The notes beneath the pieces were generated by a model. That model ran no database searches and was not told where the DNA came from. It worked only from the letters and a program-made list of their open reading frames with translations. DNA of 64,000 bases, taken from Streptococcus australis (GTDB lineage Bacteria; Bacillota; Bacilli; Lactobacillales; Streptococcaceae). Numbering within the stretch: the stretch's first letter is position 1; each line of letters opens with the position of its first letter. The DNA is taken from NCBI RefSeq assembly GCF_019930045.1, contig NZ_JAHZQQ010000002.1, forward strand, positions 35,736 to 99,735, in the 5' to 3' direction. This document shows, in pieces, positions 41,854-51,041 of the stretch. Position numbers and translations under genes: made by a program.

Positions 41854-42570
41854 ATGGAACCGGTGAAATTGTTTCAATACAATACCTTGGGGGCTTTGAT
41901 GGCAGGTCTCTATGGAGGATCCTTTACCATTAAAGAATTACTAGAGCACGGAGATCTAGGAATTGGGACCCTGGACTCAATTGATGGCGAATTAATTGTC
42001 CTAGATGGCAAGGCCTATCAAGCTAAGGGATCAGGAGAAGAGCCAGAGATTGTGGAAGTGGCCCCGGATGCGACAGTTCCCTATGCGGCCATCGTTCCCC
42101 ATCAGGCCGAAGTGATTTTTCGGCAACGCTTTGAAATGACAGACGAGGAATTAGAGGCTCGCATTGAATCATATTACGATGGTGAAAATTTGTTTCGTTC
42201 AATTAAGATTCACGGAGAATTCGCCAAAATGCATGTGCGCATGATTCCAAAATCAACATCGGAAACCAAATTTGCAGACGTGGCGACCCATCAGCCAGAA
42301 TTTACGCGAGAAAATGTTACAGGAACCATTGTTGGTTTTTGGACACCAGAGATGTTTCATGGGGTCAGTGTAGCAGGCTATCACCTCCACTTTATCTCAG
42401 ATGACCATACCTTCGGAGGTCATGTCATGGATTTTGTCATCAAAGAAGGGATTGTTGAAGTTGGGGCCATTGATCAATTGGATCAACGCTTCCCTGTCCA
42501 GGACCGCCAGTATCTCTTTGCCAAGTTCAATGTTGACCAGGTCAAAGAGGATATTCACAAATCAGAATAA
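41854..42570 (+). CDS. aldB: Alpha-acetolactate decarboxylase
   Basis: 238 residues. Converts alpha-acetolactate to acetoin, which drains pyruvate to a neutral product and regulates branched-chain amino acid synthesis. The zinc-binding histidines are in SVAGYHLHFISDDHTFGGHV near residue 175; the N-terminus LFQYNTLGALMAGLYGGSFT is typical. The frame opens five codons earlier, but GGGAG lies between that ATG and the one at 41854, so the latter is the start. No acetolactate synthase gene is adjacent. Confidence 0.95.
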   Translation: MEPVKLFQYNTLGALMAGLYGGSFTIKELLEHGDLGIGTLDSIDGELIVLDGKAYQAKGSGEEPEIVEVAPDATVPYAAIVPHQAEVIFRQRFEMTDEELEARIESYYDGENLFRSIKIHGEFAKMHVRMIPKSTSETKFADVATHQPEFTRENVTGTIVGFWTPEMFHGVSVAGYHLHFISDDHTFGGHVMDFVIKEGIVEVGAIDQLDQRFPVQDRQYLFAKFNVDQVKEDIHKSE

Positions 42571-42572
42571 AC

Positions 42573-42604
42573 CAAAAAGGCTGAGATGATTCTCAGTCCT
42601 TTTA
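42573..42604. terminator. Bidirectional terminator between aldB and pavA
   Basis: Stem AAAAAGGCTGAGA/TCTCAGTCCTTTT with a four-base loop. Confidence 0.88.
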
Positions 42605-42610
42605 TGTTGT

Positions 42611-44272
42611 CTACTCGCTGATGCGCATGGATTTGATTTTTTCTTCTTCAGGGGTGACCCGTAGGGTTTTCTGACCGGTATAGGTTACAAAGCCAGGTTT
42701 TCCTCCGGTCGGTTTGTTAAGTTTCTTGGTTTCAATCATGTCGACTTGGACCAGATTAGAGAGGCGTCCCTTAGAGAAATAGGCCGCTAGCTCAGCTGCA
42801 TCCGTCTTGACCTCATCTGAAGGATTGAGGTTACCAGTAATAACCACGTGACTACCTGGAATATCCTTGGCGTGGAACCAGAGTTCATCTTTCTTAGCCA
42901 TCTTAAAGGTCAATTCTTCGTTTTGAAGATTGTTTCGGCCGACCAAGATAATGGTTTTTCCGTCTGAGGCTAAGTACTTTTCTGGTTTTTTCCGTTTGTG
43001 GATCTTTTCGCGGTTGCGTCGTTTGATAAAGCCTGTTTGGATCAGCTCTTCGCGAATCTCGGCTACTTCAGAAAGGCTGGCTTGGGCCAGAGCGGTTTCG
43101 ACTGTCTCTAGGTAGGAGATGGTTTCCTTGGTTTCCTGGATGAGAGAGGTCAAATGTTTAACAGCTTCTTTTAGCTTCTGGTAGCGCTTGAAGTAGCGTT
43201 GTGCATTTTGACTGGGGGTCAAGGCCTTATCCAAGGCAATGGTAATAGGCTGGTTGGTATAGTAGTTGTCCAAGGTGACTTGGTCTTGATCATTTGGGAC
43301 TTGATGGAGGAAGGTGGTGAGCAGTTCGCCTTTTTGACGGAAGTCTTCGGCATTTTCTGTCGCTGCCAGTTCGGCTTCTTGTTTGGCCAATTTTTTCCGG
43401 TTCTTTTCTAGGTCATTGTCCACCTTGCGGATCAGTTCCCCAGCTTGTTGCTGGACCCGGTCGCGCTCAGCCTTGTCCAAGTAGTAGTGGTCAAGTAGAT
43501 CCGATAAGGTATCGAAGGTCTCCTCTTGGCTATCTGCATAAGCGAGAGCAGCAAAGGATTTTTTCGTTAGACGGGGATCTGTTGGAGCTTCAAAGAAAGC
43601 CCGGAAGGTTTTTAATTTTTCTCCACTTTCTAATCGACTAGCCAATTCTTGAGCAGTATCTCGACCAAGACCCTGGAAATGGGCTTGAAGGTTTTTAGGT
43701 GTCAACTCTTCTCGGTGAAGAAAGGCGAATAAGGCTTCGTCTTTAATGGTAAAGGGGTTGAACGCTTCGGTTTTCGGAGGAGCTACATAGGTCGAACCTG
43801 GCAAGATAGTTCGGTAGCTGTTTTGAGAGAAGCCCACATGCTTGATGGCTTCGATGATTTTTTCAGTCGCCTTGTCCAGGAGTATGATATTACTGTGCTT
43901 ACCCATGATTTCAATGATCAGGGTCACAGAGATATCATCTCCAATTTCATTTTTATTGGAGACGGCGATTTCTAAAATCCGGTCATTCTCCAGTTGCTGG
44001 ATCTGCTCAATGACTGCCCCTTGGAGATACTTGCGCATGACCATGATAAAGGTATTAGGGAAGGCAGGATTCTCAAAATTGGTCTGGGTCCGTTGGATCC
44101 GACCAAAAACAGAATGGGAAGACAGCAAGAGTTTTTGATTCTTGCGGTTGCTACGAATTTGTAAAACCAACTCTTGTTCAAAGGGTTGGTTAATTTTTTG
44201 GATGCGACCATATAGGAGTTCGCTTTGTAATTCATTCACCATATGGTGTAAAAAAAATCCATCAAAAGACAT
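42611..44272 (-). CDS. pavA: Rqc2 homologue RqcH / fibronectin-binding protein PavA (NFACT)
   Basis: 553 residues. NFACT-N domain at the N-terminus (MSFDGFFLHHMVNELQSELL, GRIQKINQPFEQELVLQIR), central coiled coil (about 260-430) and C-terminal NFACT-R domain (DELWFHAKDIPGSHVVITG). In Firmicutes RqcH binds split 50S subunits and adds alanine tails to stalled peptides; in pneumococcus and relatives the same protein is known as the adhesin PavA, although it has no signal peptide or anchor. The frame opens five codons earlier, but GAGGAA falls between, so ATG 44272 is used. It has its own extended -10 promoter. Confidence 0.95.
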   Translation of the reverse strand: MSFDGFFLHHMVNELQSELLYGRIQKINQPFEQELVLQIRSNRKNQKLLLSSHSVFGRIQRTQTNFENPAFPNTFIMVMRKYLQGAVIEQIQQLENDRILEIAVSNKNEIGDDISVTLIIEIMGKHSNIILLDKATEKIIEAIKHVGFSQNSYRTILPGSTYVAPPKTEAFNPFTIKDEALFAFLHREELTPKNLQAHFQGLGRDTAQELASRLESGEKLKTFRAFFEAPTDPRLTKKSFAALAYADSQEETFDTLSDLLDHYYLDKAERDRVQQQAGELIRKVDNDLEKNRKKLAKQEAELAATENAEDFRQKGELLTTFLHQVPNDQDQVTLDNYYTNQPITIALDKALTPSQNAQRYFKRYQKLKEAVKHLTSLIQETKETISYLETVETALAQASLSEVAEIREELIQTGFIKRRNREKIHKRKKPEKYLASDGKTIILVGRNNLQNEELTFKMAKKDELWFHAKDIPGSHVVITGNLNPSDEVKTDAAELAAYFSKGRLSNLVQVDMIETKKLNKPTGGKPGFVTYTGQKTLRVTPEEEKIKSMRISE

Positions 44273-44306
44273 GGGGTTCCTCAACATTCTAGACTAGTTC
44301 TAGTAA

Positions 44307-44315
44307 ATTATATCA
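44307..44315 (-). promoter_or_regulatory. pavA promoter, extended -10
   Basis: Minus-strand TGATATAAT about 35 bases before the ATG. A small palindrome (CTAGACTAGTTCTAG) lies in the leader. Confidence 0.65.
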
Positions 44316-44429
44316 AAAAAGTGCCTGAAAACCCAGTAAGAAGGCGGTTTTCAATCCTTGTAAAAGCATCCGTTAGATAATGAATTTTCAGGAAATGACG
44401 AACGTTTTCAAAAAAAACATAAAAAAGTA

Positions 44430-44458
44430 TTGACAAGGCTTACGGAAACATTTACAAT
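44430..44458 (+). promoter_or_regulatory. trpX promoter
   Basis: TTGACA at 44430-44435, 17-base spacer, TACAAT at 44453-44458; close to consensus. The 100 bases between this and pavA hold nothing else recognisable. Confidence 0.88.
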
Positions 44459-44464
44459 GGATTC

Positions 44465-44718
44465 AATTAGAAAAGTAATAAATGAAAATTTAATAGAGAG
44501 CTCACGGTTGGTGGAAGTGGGTAGTGGACATTTATGAAATTGGACTAATGATGAGATGAATTTGAAACAATAAAAATTCGGTCGGCACACCTTATCGTGC
44601 AATTTGTTGCTAGACAAGACAGAGATATGGGAGGAGTTTATCCATTTTCCCATAAGTGAGGTGGCACCGCGATGACACGTCCTCACATAGCTATAGCTAT
44701 GTGTGGGCGTGTTTTTTG
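44465..44718 (+). ncRNA. T-box leader, probably tryptophan-specific
   Basis: About 250 transcribed bases. Stem I carries AGAGAG near 44495 and GGTGGAAG near 44510, with a candidate specifier TGG in GAAATTGGAC near 44550. The T-box itself is AGGTGGCACCGCG at 44659-44671. The terminator ACACGtCC.CACATAGCT/AGCTATGTG.GGgCGTGT with six T follows at 44675-44717. In the antiterminated state, uncharged tRNA-Trp would allow transcription of the downstream trpX. The T-box class is secure; the Trp specifier is read by eye and supported by the gene regulated. Confidence 0.88.
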
Positions 44719-44743
44719 TTTCAAAAAGAAGGGAGAAAAGAAG

Positions 44744-44773
44744 ATGAAGAAACGATGGCGACTCAGTCTTTAA
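44744..44773 (+). other. Nine-codon ORF between the T-box terminator and trpX
   Basis: ATG..TAA encoding MKKRWRLSL, with GGGAG nine bases upstream. It contains one Trp codon. It may be a translated mini-ORF, a remnant, or chance. A second, overlapping 17-codon frame starts at 44755 without a ribosome binding site. Confidence 0.25.
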
Positions 44774-44818
44774 CAAAGATGCTAGAAAATGAAAAAATAA
44801 ATAATTGAGGTAAAGAAA

Positions 44819-45823
44819 ATGAAAAACAAACGTGTATTGGGAATGATTGGTGCTTTGCTAGCTATTATTTTAGTAGCTGTTGTCTATCCAATGTTAAACA
44901 ATAAAAATGATGCTAATAAAGCAGATGGAAGTAAAAAGGTAAAAGTCGGTGTCTTGCAGTTGGTCAGCCACCCATCGCTAGACGAAATCTACAAGGGGAT
45001 TCAAGATGGCTTGGCTGAAGAAGGCTACGATAAGGACAAGATTGAGATCGAATTCCTCAATGCGGAAGGAGACCAAAACAAGGTTGCAACCATGAGCAAG
45101 CAATTGGTCCAAAACAACAACGACGTCTTGATTGGAATCGCAACCCCATCTGCTCAAGGTTTGGCTAGTGCGACTAAGGACAAACCAATCGTCATGGGTG
45201 CTATCACAGACCCAGTCGGCGCTAACTTGGTCAAAGATTTGAAAAAACCAGGTGGCAATATCACAGGAGTATCTGACCACAACCCAACGGAACAACAGTT
45301 GAAGTTGATCAAAGAGTTGACTCCAAACGTGAAAACAATCGGGGTTCTTTACTCAACCAGTGAAGATAATTCTAAAACGCAAGTAGAAGAATTTACAAAA
45401 TTGGCTGAAAAAGCAGGCTACAAGGTGGTTCCTTATTCAGTCCCTTCTACAAATGAAATTGCTTCAACGGTTTCTGTCATGACTGGTAAAGTGGATGCTA
45501 TCTGGGTTCCAATCGACAACACCATCGCTTCAGCCTTCTCAACTGTAGTCGAAGCAAACAAAACAGCTAAAAAACCAATCTTCCCAAGTGCGACAGCCAT
45601 GGTCGAGGCTGGTGGTTTAGGTTCAGTCGTTGTCGACCAACACGATCTTGGAGTGGCAACTGGTAAAATGGCTGCGAAAATCTTGAAAGGTCAAAAACCA
45701 GCGGATACACCAGTCGAGATCTTTACAGATGGTAAATCTGTCATCAACAAAAAAGTAGCAGAAGAATTAGGCATTACCATCCCAGAATCTGTCTTGAAAG
45801 AAGCTGGACAAGTCATCGAATAA
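44819..45823 (+). CDS. trpX: ABC transporter substrate-binding protein, TrpX type
   Basis: 334 residues of the ABC substrate-binding family PF04392. Tryptophan uptake in streptococci uses TrpX with permease TrpY and ATPase TrpZ. The N-terminal hydrophobic segment (about 7-25) lacks a lipobox cysteine, so the protein seems held by an uncleaved helix. Two Rossmann-like lobes follow (VGVLQLVSHPSLDEIYKGIQDG; TIGVLYSTSEDNSKTQ; GLGSVVVDQHDLG). GAGG precedes the ATG. The tryptophan assignment comes from likeness to pneumococcal TrpX and the Trp-type T-box. No trpY or trpZ follows. Confidence 0.88.
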   Translation: MKNKRVLGMIGALLAIILVAVVYPMLNNKNDANKADGSKKVKVGVLQLVSHPSLDEIYKGIQDGLAEEGYDKDKIEIEFLNAEGDQNKVATMSKQLVQNNNDVLIGIATPSAQGLASATKDKPIVMGAITDPVGANLVKDLKKPGGNITGVSDHNPTEQQLKLIKELTPNVKTIGVLYSTSEDNSKTQVEEFTKLAEKAGYKVVPYSVPSTNEIASTVSVMTGKVDAIWVPIDNTIASAFSTVVEANKTAKKPIFPSATAMVEAGGLGSVVVDQHDLGVATGKMAAKILKGQKPADTPVEIFTDGKSVINKKVAEELGITIPESVLKEAGQVIE

Positions 45824-45945
45824 AAACAAACGAATAACAAGAATGGCAAGGGAATTTGGCTTTGGCAGGTCTTTAAATCCTGACCTTTAAAAATGTTCAC
45901 CAGTGCTCATGACCAGCTTTTTTACTCATGGTAGAGGAGAAAGAA

Positions 45946-46365
45946 ATGGAAGTCAAGATAACAGATCTTCATCCGACTCAACTTTATTTATCGGAAAAGA
46001 AGTTACATGATATCCAGATGCTTGATCAGTCGGCAGAAATCATCAATGTGGATCCGATTAGTGTTCTTGCATTTGGAAATTGCTTCTTGATTACAGACGG
46101 GCATCACAGGGCATATCAGGCTTTATTGGCTAGTCGGGATACGATTTCTGCTGAGTTTGATAGAGATGGTGGTGATGAGCTCTATCATCTCTATGCGCAA
46201 GCTTGCGAGGAAAGAAAGATATCCTCTGTTCTGGATTTAAAACATCGTATCTTACCTCAAGATGAGTATGAAGCAAAATGGTATAACTGGTGTGATGGTT
46301 TTAACCAAGCAGCAACTCTTCTATTGAAAAGGAAAGCAGATGAAACAGACAAGGCAAATAAATAA
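45946..46365 (+). CDS. ParB/sulfiredoxin-fold domain protein, 139 residues
   Basis: Not recognised as a named family. The N-terminal half looks like a ParB/Srx-type nucleotide-binding fold: KITDLHPTQLYLSEKKLHDI, then SVLAFGNCFLITDGHHRAYQALL, where DGHHR matches the ParB-like GxxR phosphate site. The C-terminal half (about 80-139) is helical and acidic with WYNWCDGF. There is no HTH, so it is not a partition protein. It follows trpX and precedes the pheS T-box. GAGGAG seven bases before the ATG at 45946 fixes the start. Possible roles are nucleotide binding or kinase-like activity as in some Srx-fold proteins; this is a guess. Confidence 0.7.
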   Translation: MEVKITDLHPTQLYLSEKKLHDIQMLDQSAEIINVDPISVLAFGNCFLITDGHHRAYQALLASRDTISAEFDRDGGDELYHLYAQACEERKISSVLDLKHRILPQDEYEAKWYNWCDGFNQAATLLLKRKADETDKANK

Positions 46366-46412
46366 TGCCCTGCGTCTTGTTTCTTTGTCTATTGAAATTA
46401 GTCTCATCTAAC

Positions 46413-46441
46413 TTGTTTTTTAACTAAAAATCTGATAAACT
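46413..46441 (+). promoter_or_regulatory. pheS promoter
   Basis: TTGTTT at 46413-46418, 17-base spacer, TAAACT at 46436-46441 preceded by TGA. Confidence 0.6.
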
Positions 46442-46447
46442 AGAATG

Positions 46448-46646
46448 TAATTGAATAGAAATCTGCAAGACTAGTACCTCAAGGGAAGTGCAACAGGGAG
46501 AAGAGCCGTGACTGAAAGCTCTTTGCATGAAAGCTGAGTGAATTCACTTGCGCAAGGATTTAGAAATTAAGGTCTGAGTTTCAGATAAAAAACGGATGGT
46601 ACCGCGTGTCAACGCTCCGAATATGGGTGTGGCGCGTGGTTTTTTC
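46448..46646 (+). ncRNA. T-box leader of pheS, phenylalanine-specific
   Basis: The leader has a stem I with a candidate specifier TTC inside GAGTGAATTCACTTGCG near 46542-46556, a second helical part, and the T-box GGATGGTACCGCG at 46594-46606. The terminator follows: CCGCGTG..AACGC/GTG.GGCGCGTGG (46602-46640) with six T. With uncharged tRNA-Phe the antiterminator forms and pheS is transcribed. Specifier reading is by eye. Confidence 0.9.
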
Positions 46647-46678
46647 TATGTCTGAGTGAAGACCATGATGGAGGAAAT

Positions 46679-47725
46679 ATGTCAACGATTGAAGAACAAT
46701 TAAAAGCGCTTCGGGAAGAAACGCTGGCAGCTTTGAAGCAAATCTCTGCTGAAAACGAAAAAGAGATGCAAGAGTTACGCGTCTCTGTCCTTGGGAAAAA
46801 AGGTTCCCTTACTGAAATCCTCAAAGGGATGAAAGATGTCTCTGCTGAAATGCGTCCGGTTATCGGGAAACACGTCAATGAAGCGCGTGATGTCTTGACG
46901 GCTGCCTTTGAAGAAACAGCCAAACTCTTGGAAGAAAAGAAAGTCCAAGCTAAATTAGCTAGTGAAAGTATCGACGTGACCCTACCAGGACGTCCAGTCG
47001 CAAGTGGTCACCGTCATGTCTTGACCCAAACCAGTGAAGAAATCGAAGATATCTTTATCGGGATGGGCTACCAAGTCGTCGATGGGTTTGAAGTTGAAAA
47101 AGACTACTACAACTTTGAACGCATGAACCTTCCAAAAGATCACCCAGCGCGGGATATGCAGGACACCTTCTACATCACAGAAGAAATCTTGCTTCGGACC
47201 CACACATCACCAGTTCAGGCGCGTGCTATGGATGCGCATGACTTTAGCAAGGGGCCTTTGAAGATGATCTCTCCAGGGCGGGTCTTCCGTCGGGATACAG
47301 ATGATGCGACCCACAGCCACCAGTTCCATCAGATCGAAGGCTTGGTCGTTGGGAAGAATATTTCTATGGCAGACCTTCAAGGAACGCTTCAGTTGATCGT
47401 GCAAAAGATGTTTGGTGCAGAACGCCAAATCCGTCTGCGTCCTTCTTATTTCCCATTTACAGAGCCATCTGTTGAAGTCGATGTCTCTTGCTTCAAATGT
47501 GGGGGAGCGGGATGTAATGTATGTAAGAAGACCGGTTGGATCGAAATCATGGGAGCCGGCATGGTTCACCCACGCGTGCTTGAGATGAGTGGCATTGATT
47601 CAACAGTTTATTCAGGATTCGCCTTCGGACTTGGTCAGGAGCGTGTAGCCATGCTTCGTTATGGAATCAATGATATCCGTGGCTTCTATCAAGGAGATGT
47701 TCGCTTCTCGGAACAGTTTAAATAA
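46679..47725 (+). CDS. pheS: Phenylalanyl-tRNA synthetase alpha subunit
   Basis: 348 residues. Catalytic subunit of the alpha2-beta2 enzyme. N-terminal coiled coil (about 1-85) that binds tRNA; class II motifs: [11 protein letters not shown] near 160, [21 protein letters not shown] near 203 (motif 2), [20 protein letters not shown] near 262 and [17 protein letters not shown] near 315 (motif 3). A four-cysteine knuckle ([12 protein letters not shown]) is typical of Firmicute PheS. GGAGG precedes the ATG. Regulated by the T-box. Confidence 0.98.
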   Translation: MSTIEEQLKALREETLAALKQISAENEKEMQELRVSVLGKKGSLTEILKGMKDVSAEMRPVIGKHVNEARDVLTAAFEETAKLLEEKKVQAKLASESIDVTLPGRPVASGHRHVLTQTSEEIEDIFIGMGYQVVDGFEVEKDYYNFERMNLPKDHPARDMQDTFYITEEILLRTHTSPVQARAMDAHDFSKGPLKMISPGRVFRRDTDDATHSHQFHQIEGLVVGKNISMADLQGTLQLIVQKMFGAERQIRLRPSYFPFTEPSVEVDVSCFKCGGAGCNVCKKTGWIEIMGAGMVHPRVLEMSGIDSTVYSGFAFGLGQERVAMLRYGINDIRGFYQGDVRFSEQFK

Positions 47726-47727
47726 TC

Positions 47728-48243
47728 ATGTTAGTTAGAGTAAAAATCGACCAGGCACAGACCCTGCGTGACCTAGAGGTGGAAACCTATCGGGATACCT
47801 TTGGTCCCTATATCGTTGAGAAAGATTTGGAAGATTACTTCTCAACGGTTCTCTCATTGGAGCAAATCGAAAAGGATCTGCAAGATCCGGAGTCCGAAAC
47901 CTATTTTGTCCTCAATGAAGATCAAGAAATCTGTGGTTTTCTCAAGATCAACTGGGGCCAAGCGCAGACCGAGCCAGTAGAGATGGACAAGGCCTTTGAG
48001 ATCCAACGGATCTATGTCAAAAAGGAATGGCATGGGGCTGGTTTTGGCAAGGAAATGTTTACCTTTGCGCTGGATCAAGCCAAGAGCCGTGGCTTTGAGT
48101 GGGCTTGGCTAGGTGTCTGGGAACGCAACTTTAAGGCGCAAGATTTTTACTATCGCTTTGGATTTGAACGATTTAGTGAACACCAGTATATCACTGGAGA
48201 TACCGTGGATACAGACTGGTTGTTGAGAAAGAAATTGATCTAG
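47728..48243 (+). CDS. GNAT-family N-acetyltransferase
   Basis: 171 residues, one GNAT fold. The acetyl-CoA-binding motif A is IQRIYVKKEWHGAGFGKEMFTFAL near residue 90, followed by WLGVWERNFKAQDFYYRFGFERFSEHQY near 130. Starts two bases after pheS with no ribosome binding site, so it must be translated by re-initiation after pheS. The same gene sits between pheS and pheT in pneumococcus. The acceptor is unknown; position suggests, but does not prove, a role in translation. Confidence 0.92.
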   Translation: MLVRVKIDQAQTLRDLEVETYRDTFGPYIVEKDLEDYFSTVLSLEQIEKDLQDPESETYFVLNEDQEICGFLKINWGQAQTEPVEMDKAFEIQRIYVKKEWHGAGFGKEMFTFALDQAKSRGFEWAWLGVWERNFKAQDFYYRFGFERFSEHQYITGDTVDTDWLLRKKLI

Positions 48244-48400
48244 AAGGAACGAGAAACTTCTATTCTAGAGAAGGGGAGGTTACTAGACCTACCTAAACAA
48301 GCCTCGAGCTGGAAAACACAAAATGAAAGGATCAAAACGAGGGTGGATGGAGATCTAGGAAAGATAACTAGATTTCTGCTTGGCCCTTGGTATCTTACAT

Positions 48401-50806
48401 ATGTTAGTTAGTTATAAATGGTTAAAAGAATTGGTGGACATTGATGTGCCATCAGAGGAGTTGGCTGAAAAAATGTCAACTACAGGGATCGAAGTAGAAG
48501 GTGTGGAATCACCTGCTGCTGGTCTCTCAAAAATTGTCGTCGGAGAAGTCTTGTCTTGTGAAGATGTGCCAGAAACACACTTGCATGTCTGCCAAGTCAA
48601 TGTGGGTGAAGAAGAAGCCCGTCAAATCGTCTGTGGAGCACCAAATGTGCGCGCTGGCATCAAGGTCATGGTGGCTCTTCCAGGTGCTCGTATCGCGGAC
48701 AACTACAAGATCAAAAAAGGGAAAATCCGTGGTTTGGAATCTCTCGGAATGATCTGTTCCCTTGGTGAATTAGGGATTTCTGACTCCGTTGTACCGAAGG
48801 AATTCGCTGACGGGATCCAAATCTTGCCTCAAGATGCTGTTCCTGGAGATGAAGTCTTCTCTTACCTCGACTTGGATGATGAAATTATCGAACTTTCCAT
48901 CACTCCAAACCGTGCAGACGCTCTTTCTATGCGTGGGGTAGCGCACGAAGTAGCAGCGATTTATGACAAGGCAGTCAATTTCAAAGACTTTTCTTTGACT
49001 GAAACAGACCAATCCGTAGCGGATGCTCTTTCTGTCAGCATTGACACAGACAAGGCGCCTTACTATGCTGCTCGTATCTTGGACAATGTGACCATCGCAC
49101 CAAGTCCACAATGGTTGCAAAATCTTCTCATGAATGAAGGTATCCGTCCGATTAACAATGTCGTTGACGTGACCAACTACATCCTACTTTACTTTGGTCA
49201 GCCTATGCATGCCTTTGACTTGGATACCTTTGAAGGTACTGACATCCGTGTGCGTGAAGCACGTGCTGGTGAGAAATTAGTGACCTTGGATGGGGAAGAG
49301 CGTGAGTTGGAAACAACTGACTTAGTCATTACTGTTGCTGACAAACCTGTTGCCCTTGCAGGTGTCATGGGTGGAGAGGCTACAGAAATCTCTGAAAACT
49401 CTAGCCGTGTCGTCCTTGAAGCCGCTGTCTTCAATGGTAAATCAATCCGCAAGACTAGTGGTCGCCTCAACCTTCGTTCAGAATCTTCTTCTCGCTTTGA
49501 AAAAGGCATCAACGTGGCAACCGTTAATGAAGCCCTTGATGCGGCAGCAAGCCTGATTGCTGAACTTGCAGGAGCAACTGTTCGTAAAGGTATTGTTTCA
49601 GCAGGTGAATTGGATACTTCTGATGTAGAAGTTTCTTCTACTCTTGCAGACGTTAACCGTGTCCTTGGTACTGAGCTTTCCTACGCGGATGTAGAGGATG
49701 TCTTCCGTCGCCTTGGATTTGGCCTTTCTGGAAATGCAGAAGCCTTCACAGTTAGCGTTCCACGTCGCCGTTGGGATATCACGATTGAAGCGGACCTCTT
49801 TGAGGAAATCGCACGTATCTATGGCTATGACCGCTTGCCAACCAGTCTTCCAAAAGATGATGGGACAGCCGGTGAGTTGACAGCGACACAAAAATTGCGT
49901 CGTCAGGTTCGGACTATCGCTGAAGGGGCTGGATTGACAGAAATCATCACCTACGCTCTGACAACTCCTGAAAAAGCCGTTGAATTCACGACTGCACCAA
50001 GTAACTTAACGGAGCTCATGTGGCCAATGACTGTGGATCGTTCAGTCCTTCGTCAAAATATGGTTTCTGGTATCCTTGATACAGTTGCCTACAACGTAGC
50101 GCGTAAGAACAAAGACTTGGCTCTTTACGAGATTGGAAAAGTCTTCGAGCAAACGGGTAATCCAAAAGAAGACTTGCCAAACGAAATCAACAGCTTTGCC
50201 TTTGCATTGACTGGCTTAGTTGCTGAAAAAGACTTCCAGACTCCAGCTGTTCCAGTTGATTTCTTCTATGCTAAGGGAATCTTGGAAGCCCTCTTTGCTC
50301 GCTTGGGTCTTGAAGTGACTTATACAGCAACCTCTGAAATAGCTAGTCTCCATCCAGGACGTACAGCCTTGATTTCACTCGGGGATCAAGTTCTTGGTTT
50401 CCTCGGTCAAGTACACCCTGTGACGGCTAAGGCTTATGATATTCCAGAGACTTATGTGGCTGAGCTTAACCTTTCAGCTATTGAAGCAGCCCTTCAACCA
50501 GCCGCAGCCTTTGTGGAAATTACGAAGTTCCCTGCGGTCAGCCGTGATATCGCCCTTCTCCTCAAGGCAGAAGTGACTCACCAAGAGGTAGTCGATGCCA
50601 TCCAAGCTGCAGGCGTGAAACGTTTGACAGATATCAAACTCTTTGACGTCTTCTCAGGTGAAAAACTGGGTATCGGAATGAAGTCCATGGCTTATAGCTT
50701 GACCTTCCAAAATCCAGAAGATAGCTTGACCGACGAAGAAGTCGCACGCTACATGGAGAAAATCCAAGCATCTCTCGAAGAAAAAGTGAATGCAGAAGTG
50801 CGTTAA
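48401..50806 (+). CDS. pheT: Phenylalanyl-tRNA synthetase beta subunit
   Basis: 801 residues, as in pneumococcus. Holds tRNA recognition and editing domains. N-terminal [19 protein letters not shown]/tRNA-binding-like domain (about 40-150, [23 protein letters not shown]), B3/B4 editing domain (about 210-390), B5 ([23 protein letters not shown]) and C-terminal FDX-ACB domain ([21 protein letters not shown]). The frame opens 7 codons upstream with a TTG, but MLVSYKW is the family start. No convincing Shine-Dalgarno is present before either codon. The 157-base gap after the GNAT gene contains a short 11-codon ORF (48330-48365 region) and a weak hairpin only. Confidence 0.96.
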   Translation: MLVSYKWLKELVDIDVPSEELAEKMSTTGIEVEGVESPAAGLSKIVVGEVLSCEDVPETHLHVCQVNVGEEEARQIVCGAPNVRAGIKVMVALPGARIADNYKIKKGKIRGLESLGMICSLGELGISDSVVPKEFADGIQILPQDAVPGDEVFSYLDLDDEIIELSITPNRADALSMRGVAHEVAAIYDKAVNFKDFSLTETDQSVADALSVSIDTDKAPYYAARILDNVTIAPSPQWLQNLLMNEGIRPINNVVDVTNYILLYFGQPMHAFDLDTFEGTDIRVREARAGEKLVTLDGEERELETTDLVITVADKPVALAGVMGGEATEISENSSRVVLEAAVFNGKSIRKTSGRLNLRSESSSRFEKGINVATVNEALDAAASLIAELAGATVRKGIVSAGELDTSDVEVSSTLADVNRVLGTELSYADVEDVFRRLGFGLSGNAEAFTVSVPRRRWDITIEADLFEEIARIYGYDRLPTSLPKDDGTAGELTATQKLRRQVRTIAEGAGLTEIITYALTTPEKAVEFTTAPSNLTELMWPMTVDRSVLRQNMVSGILDTVAYNVARKNKDLALYEIGKVFEQTGNPKEDLPNEINSFAFALTGLVAEKDFQTPAVPVDFFYAKGILEALFARLGLEVTYTATSEIASLHPGRTALISLGDQVLGFLGQVHPVTAKAYDIPETYVAELNLSAIEAALQPAAAFVEITKFPAVSRDIALLLKAEVTHQEVVDAIQAAGVKRLTDIKLFDVFSGEKLGIGMKSMAYSLTFQNPEDSLTDEEVARYMEKIQASLEEKVNAEVR

Positions 50807-50819
50807 GTCGTAAAAAGAT

Positions 50820-50852
50820 GAAACAGTTGAGAAGTTCTCAACTGTTTTTTTC
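50820..50852 (+). terminator. Terminator after pheT
   Basis: Perfect stem AACAGTTGAGAA/TTCTCAACTGTT with seven T. Confidence 0.92.
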
Positions 50853-50943
50853 TTACAGGATTTGTAAGTTATTGGCCTTGAAACCCTATTAAAATAGAGA
50901 AATTCCTTTAAGTACTCAAAATATCTATGTCAACCATCTTTCT

Positions 50944-50993
50944 ATTTTTGACAAATATTTTTATTTTTTTGAAAAATATACTTGTCAAAAAGA
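50944..50993. promoter_or_regulatory. Inverted repeat overlapping the -35 of the XRE-ABC operon (candidate operator)
   Basis: Arms TTTTTGACAAATATTTTT (50945-50962) and AAAAATATACTTGTCAAAAAG (50971-50992, one small offset) are reverse complements apart from one or two bases. The right arm includes the -35 TTGTCA, so a protein bound here would block transcription. It lies just upstream of a gene set that encodes an XRE regulator. Confidence 0.55.
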
Positions 50994-51010
50994 AAAAGAA
51001 GTGTTACAAT
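50982..51010 (+). promoter_or_regulatory. Promoter of the XRE-DUF3169-ABC operon
   Basis: TTGTCA at 50982-50987, 17-base spacer, TACAAT at 51005-51010. Confidence 0.8.
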
Positions 51011-51041
51011 GATTTCAGTTGAAAGAAGAAGAGGAGTTGTT

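Noticed and set aside
45824..45945. Remnant of trpY/trpZ after trpX
   Set aside because: No stretch of translated sequence resembling the permease or ATPase could be seen by eye; only a weak hairpin (AGGTC/GACCT) is present.
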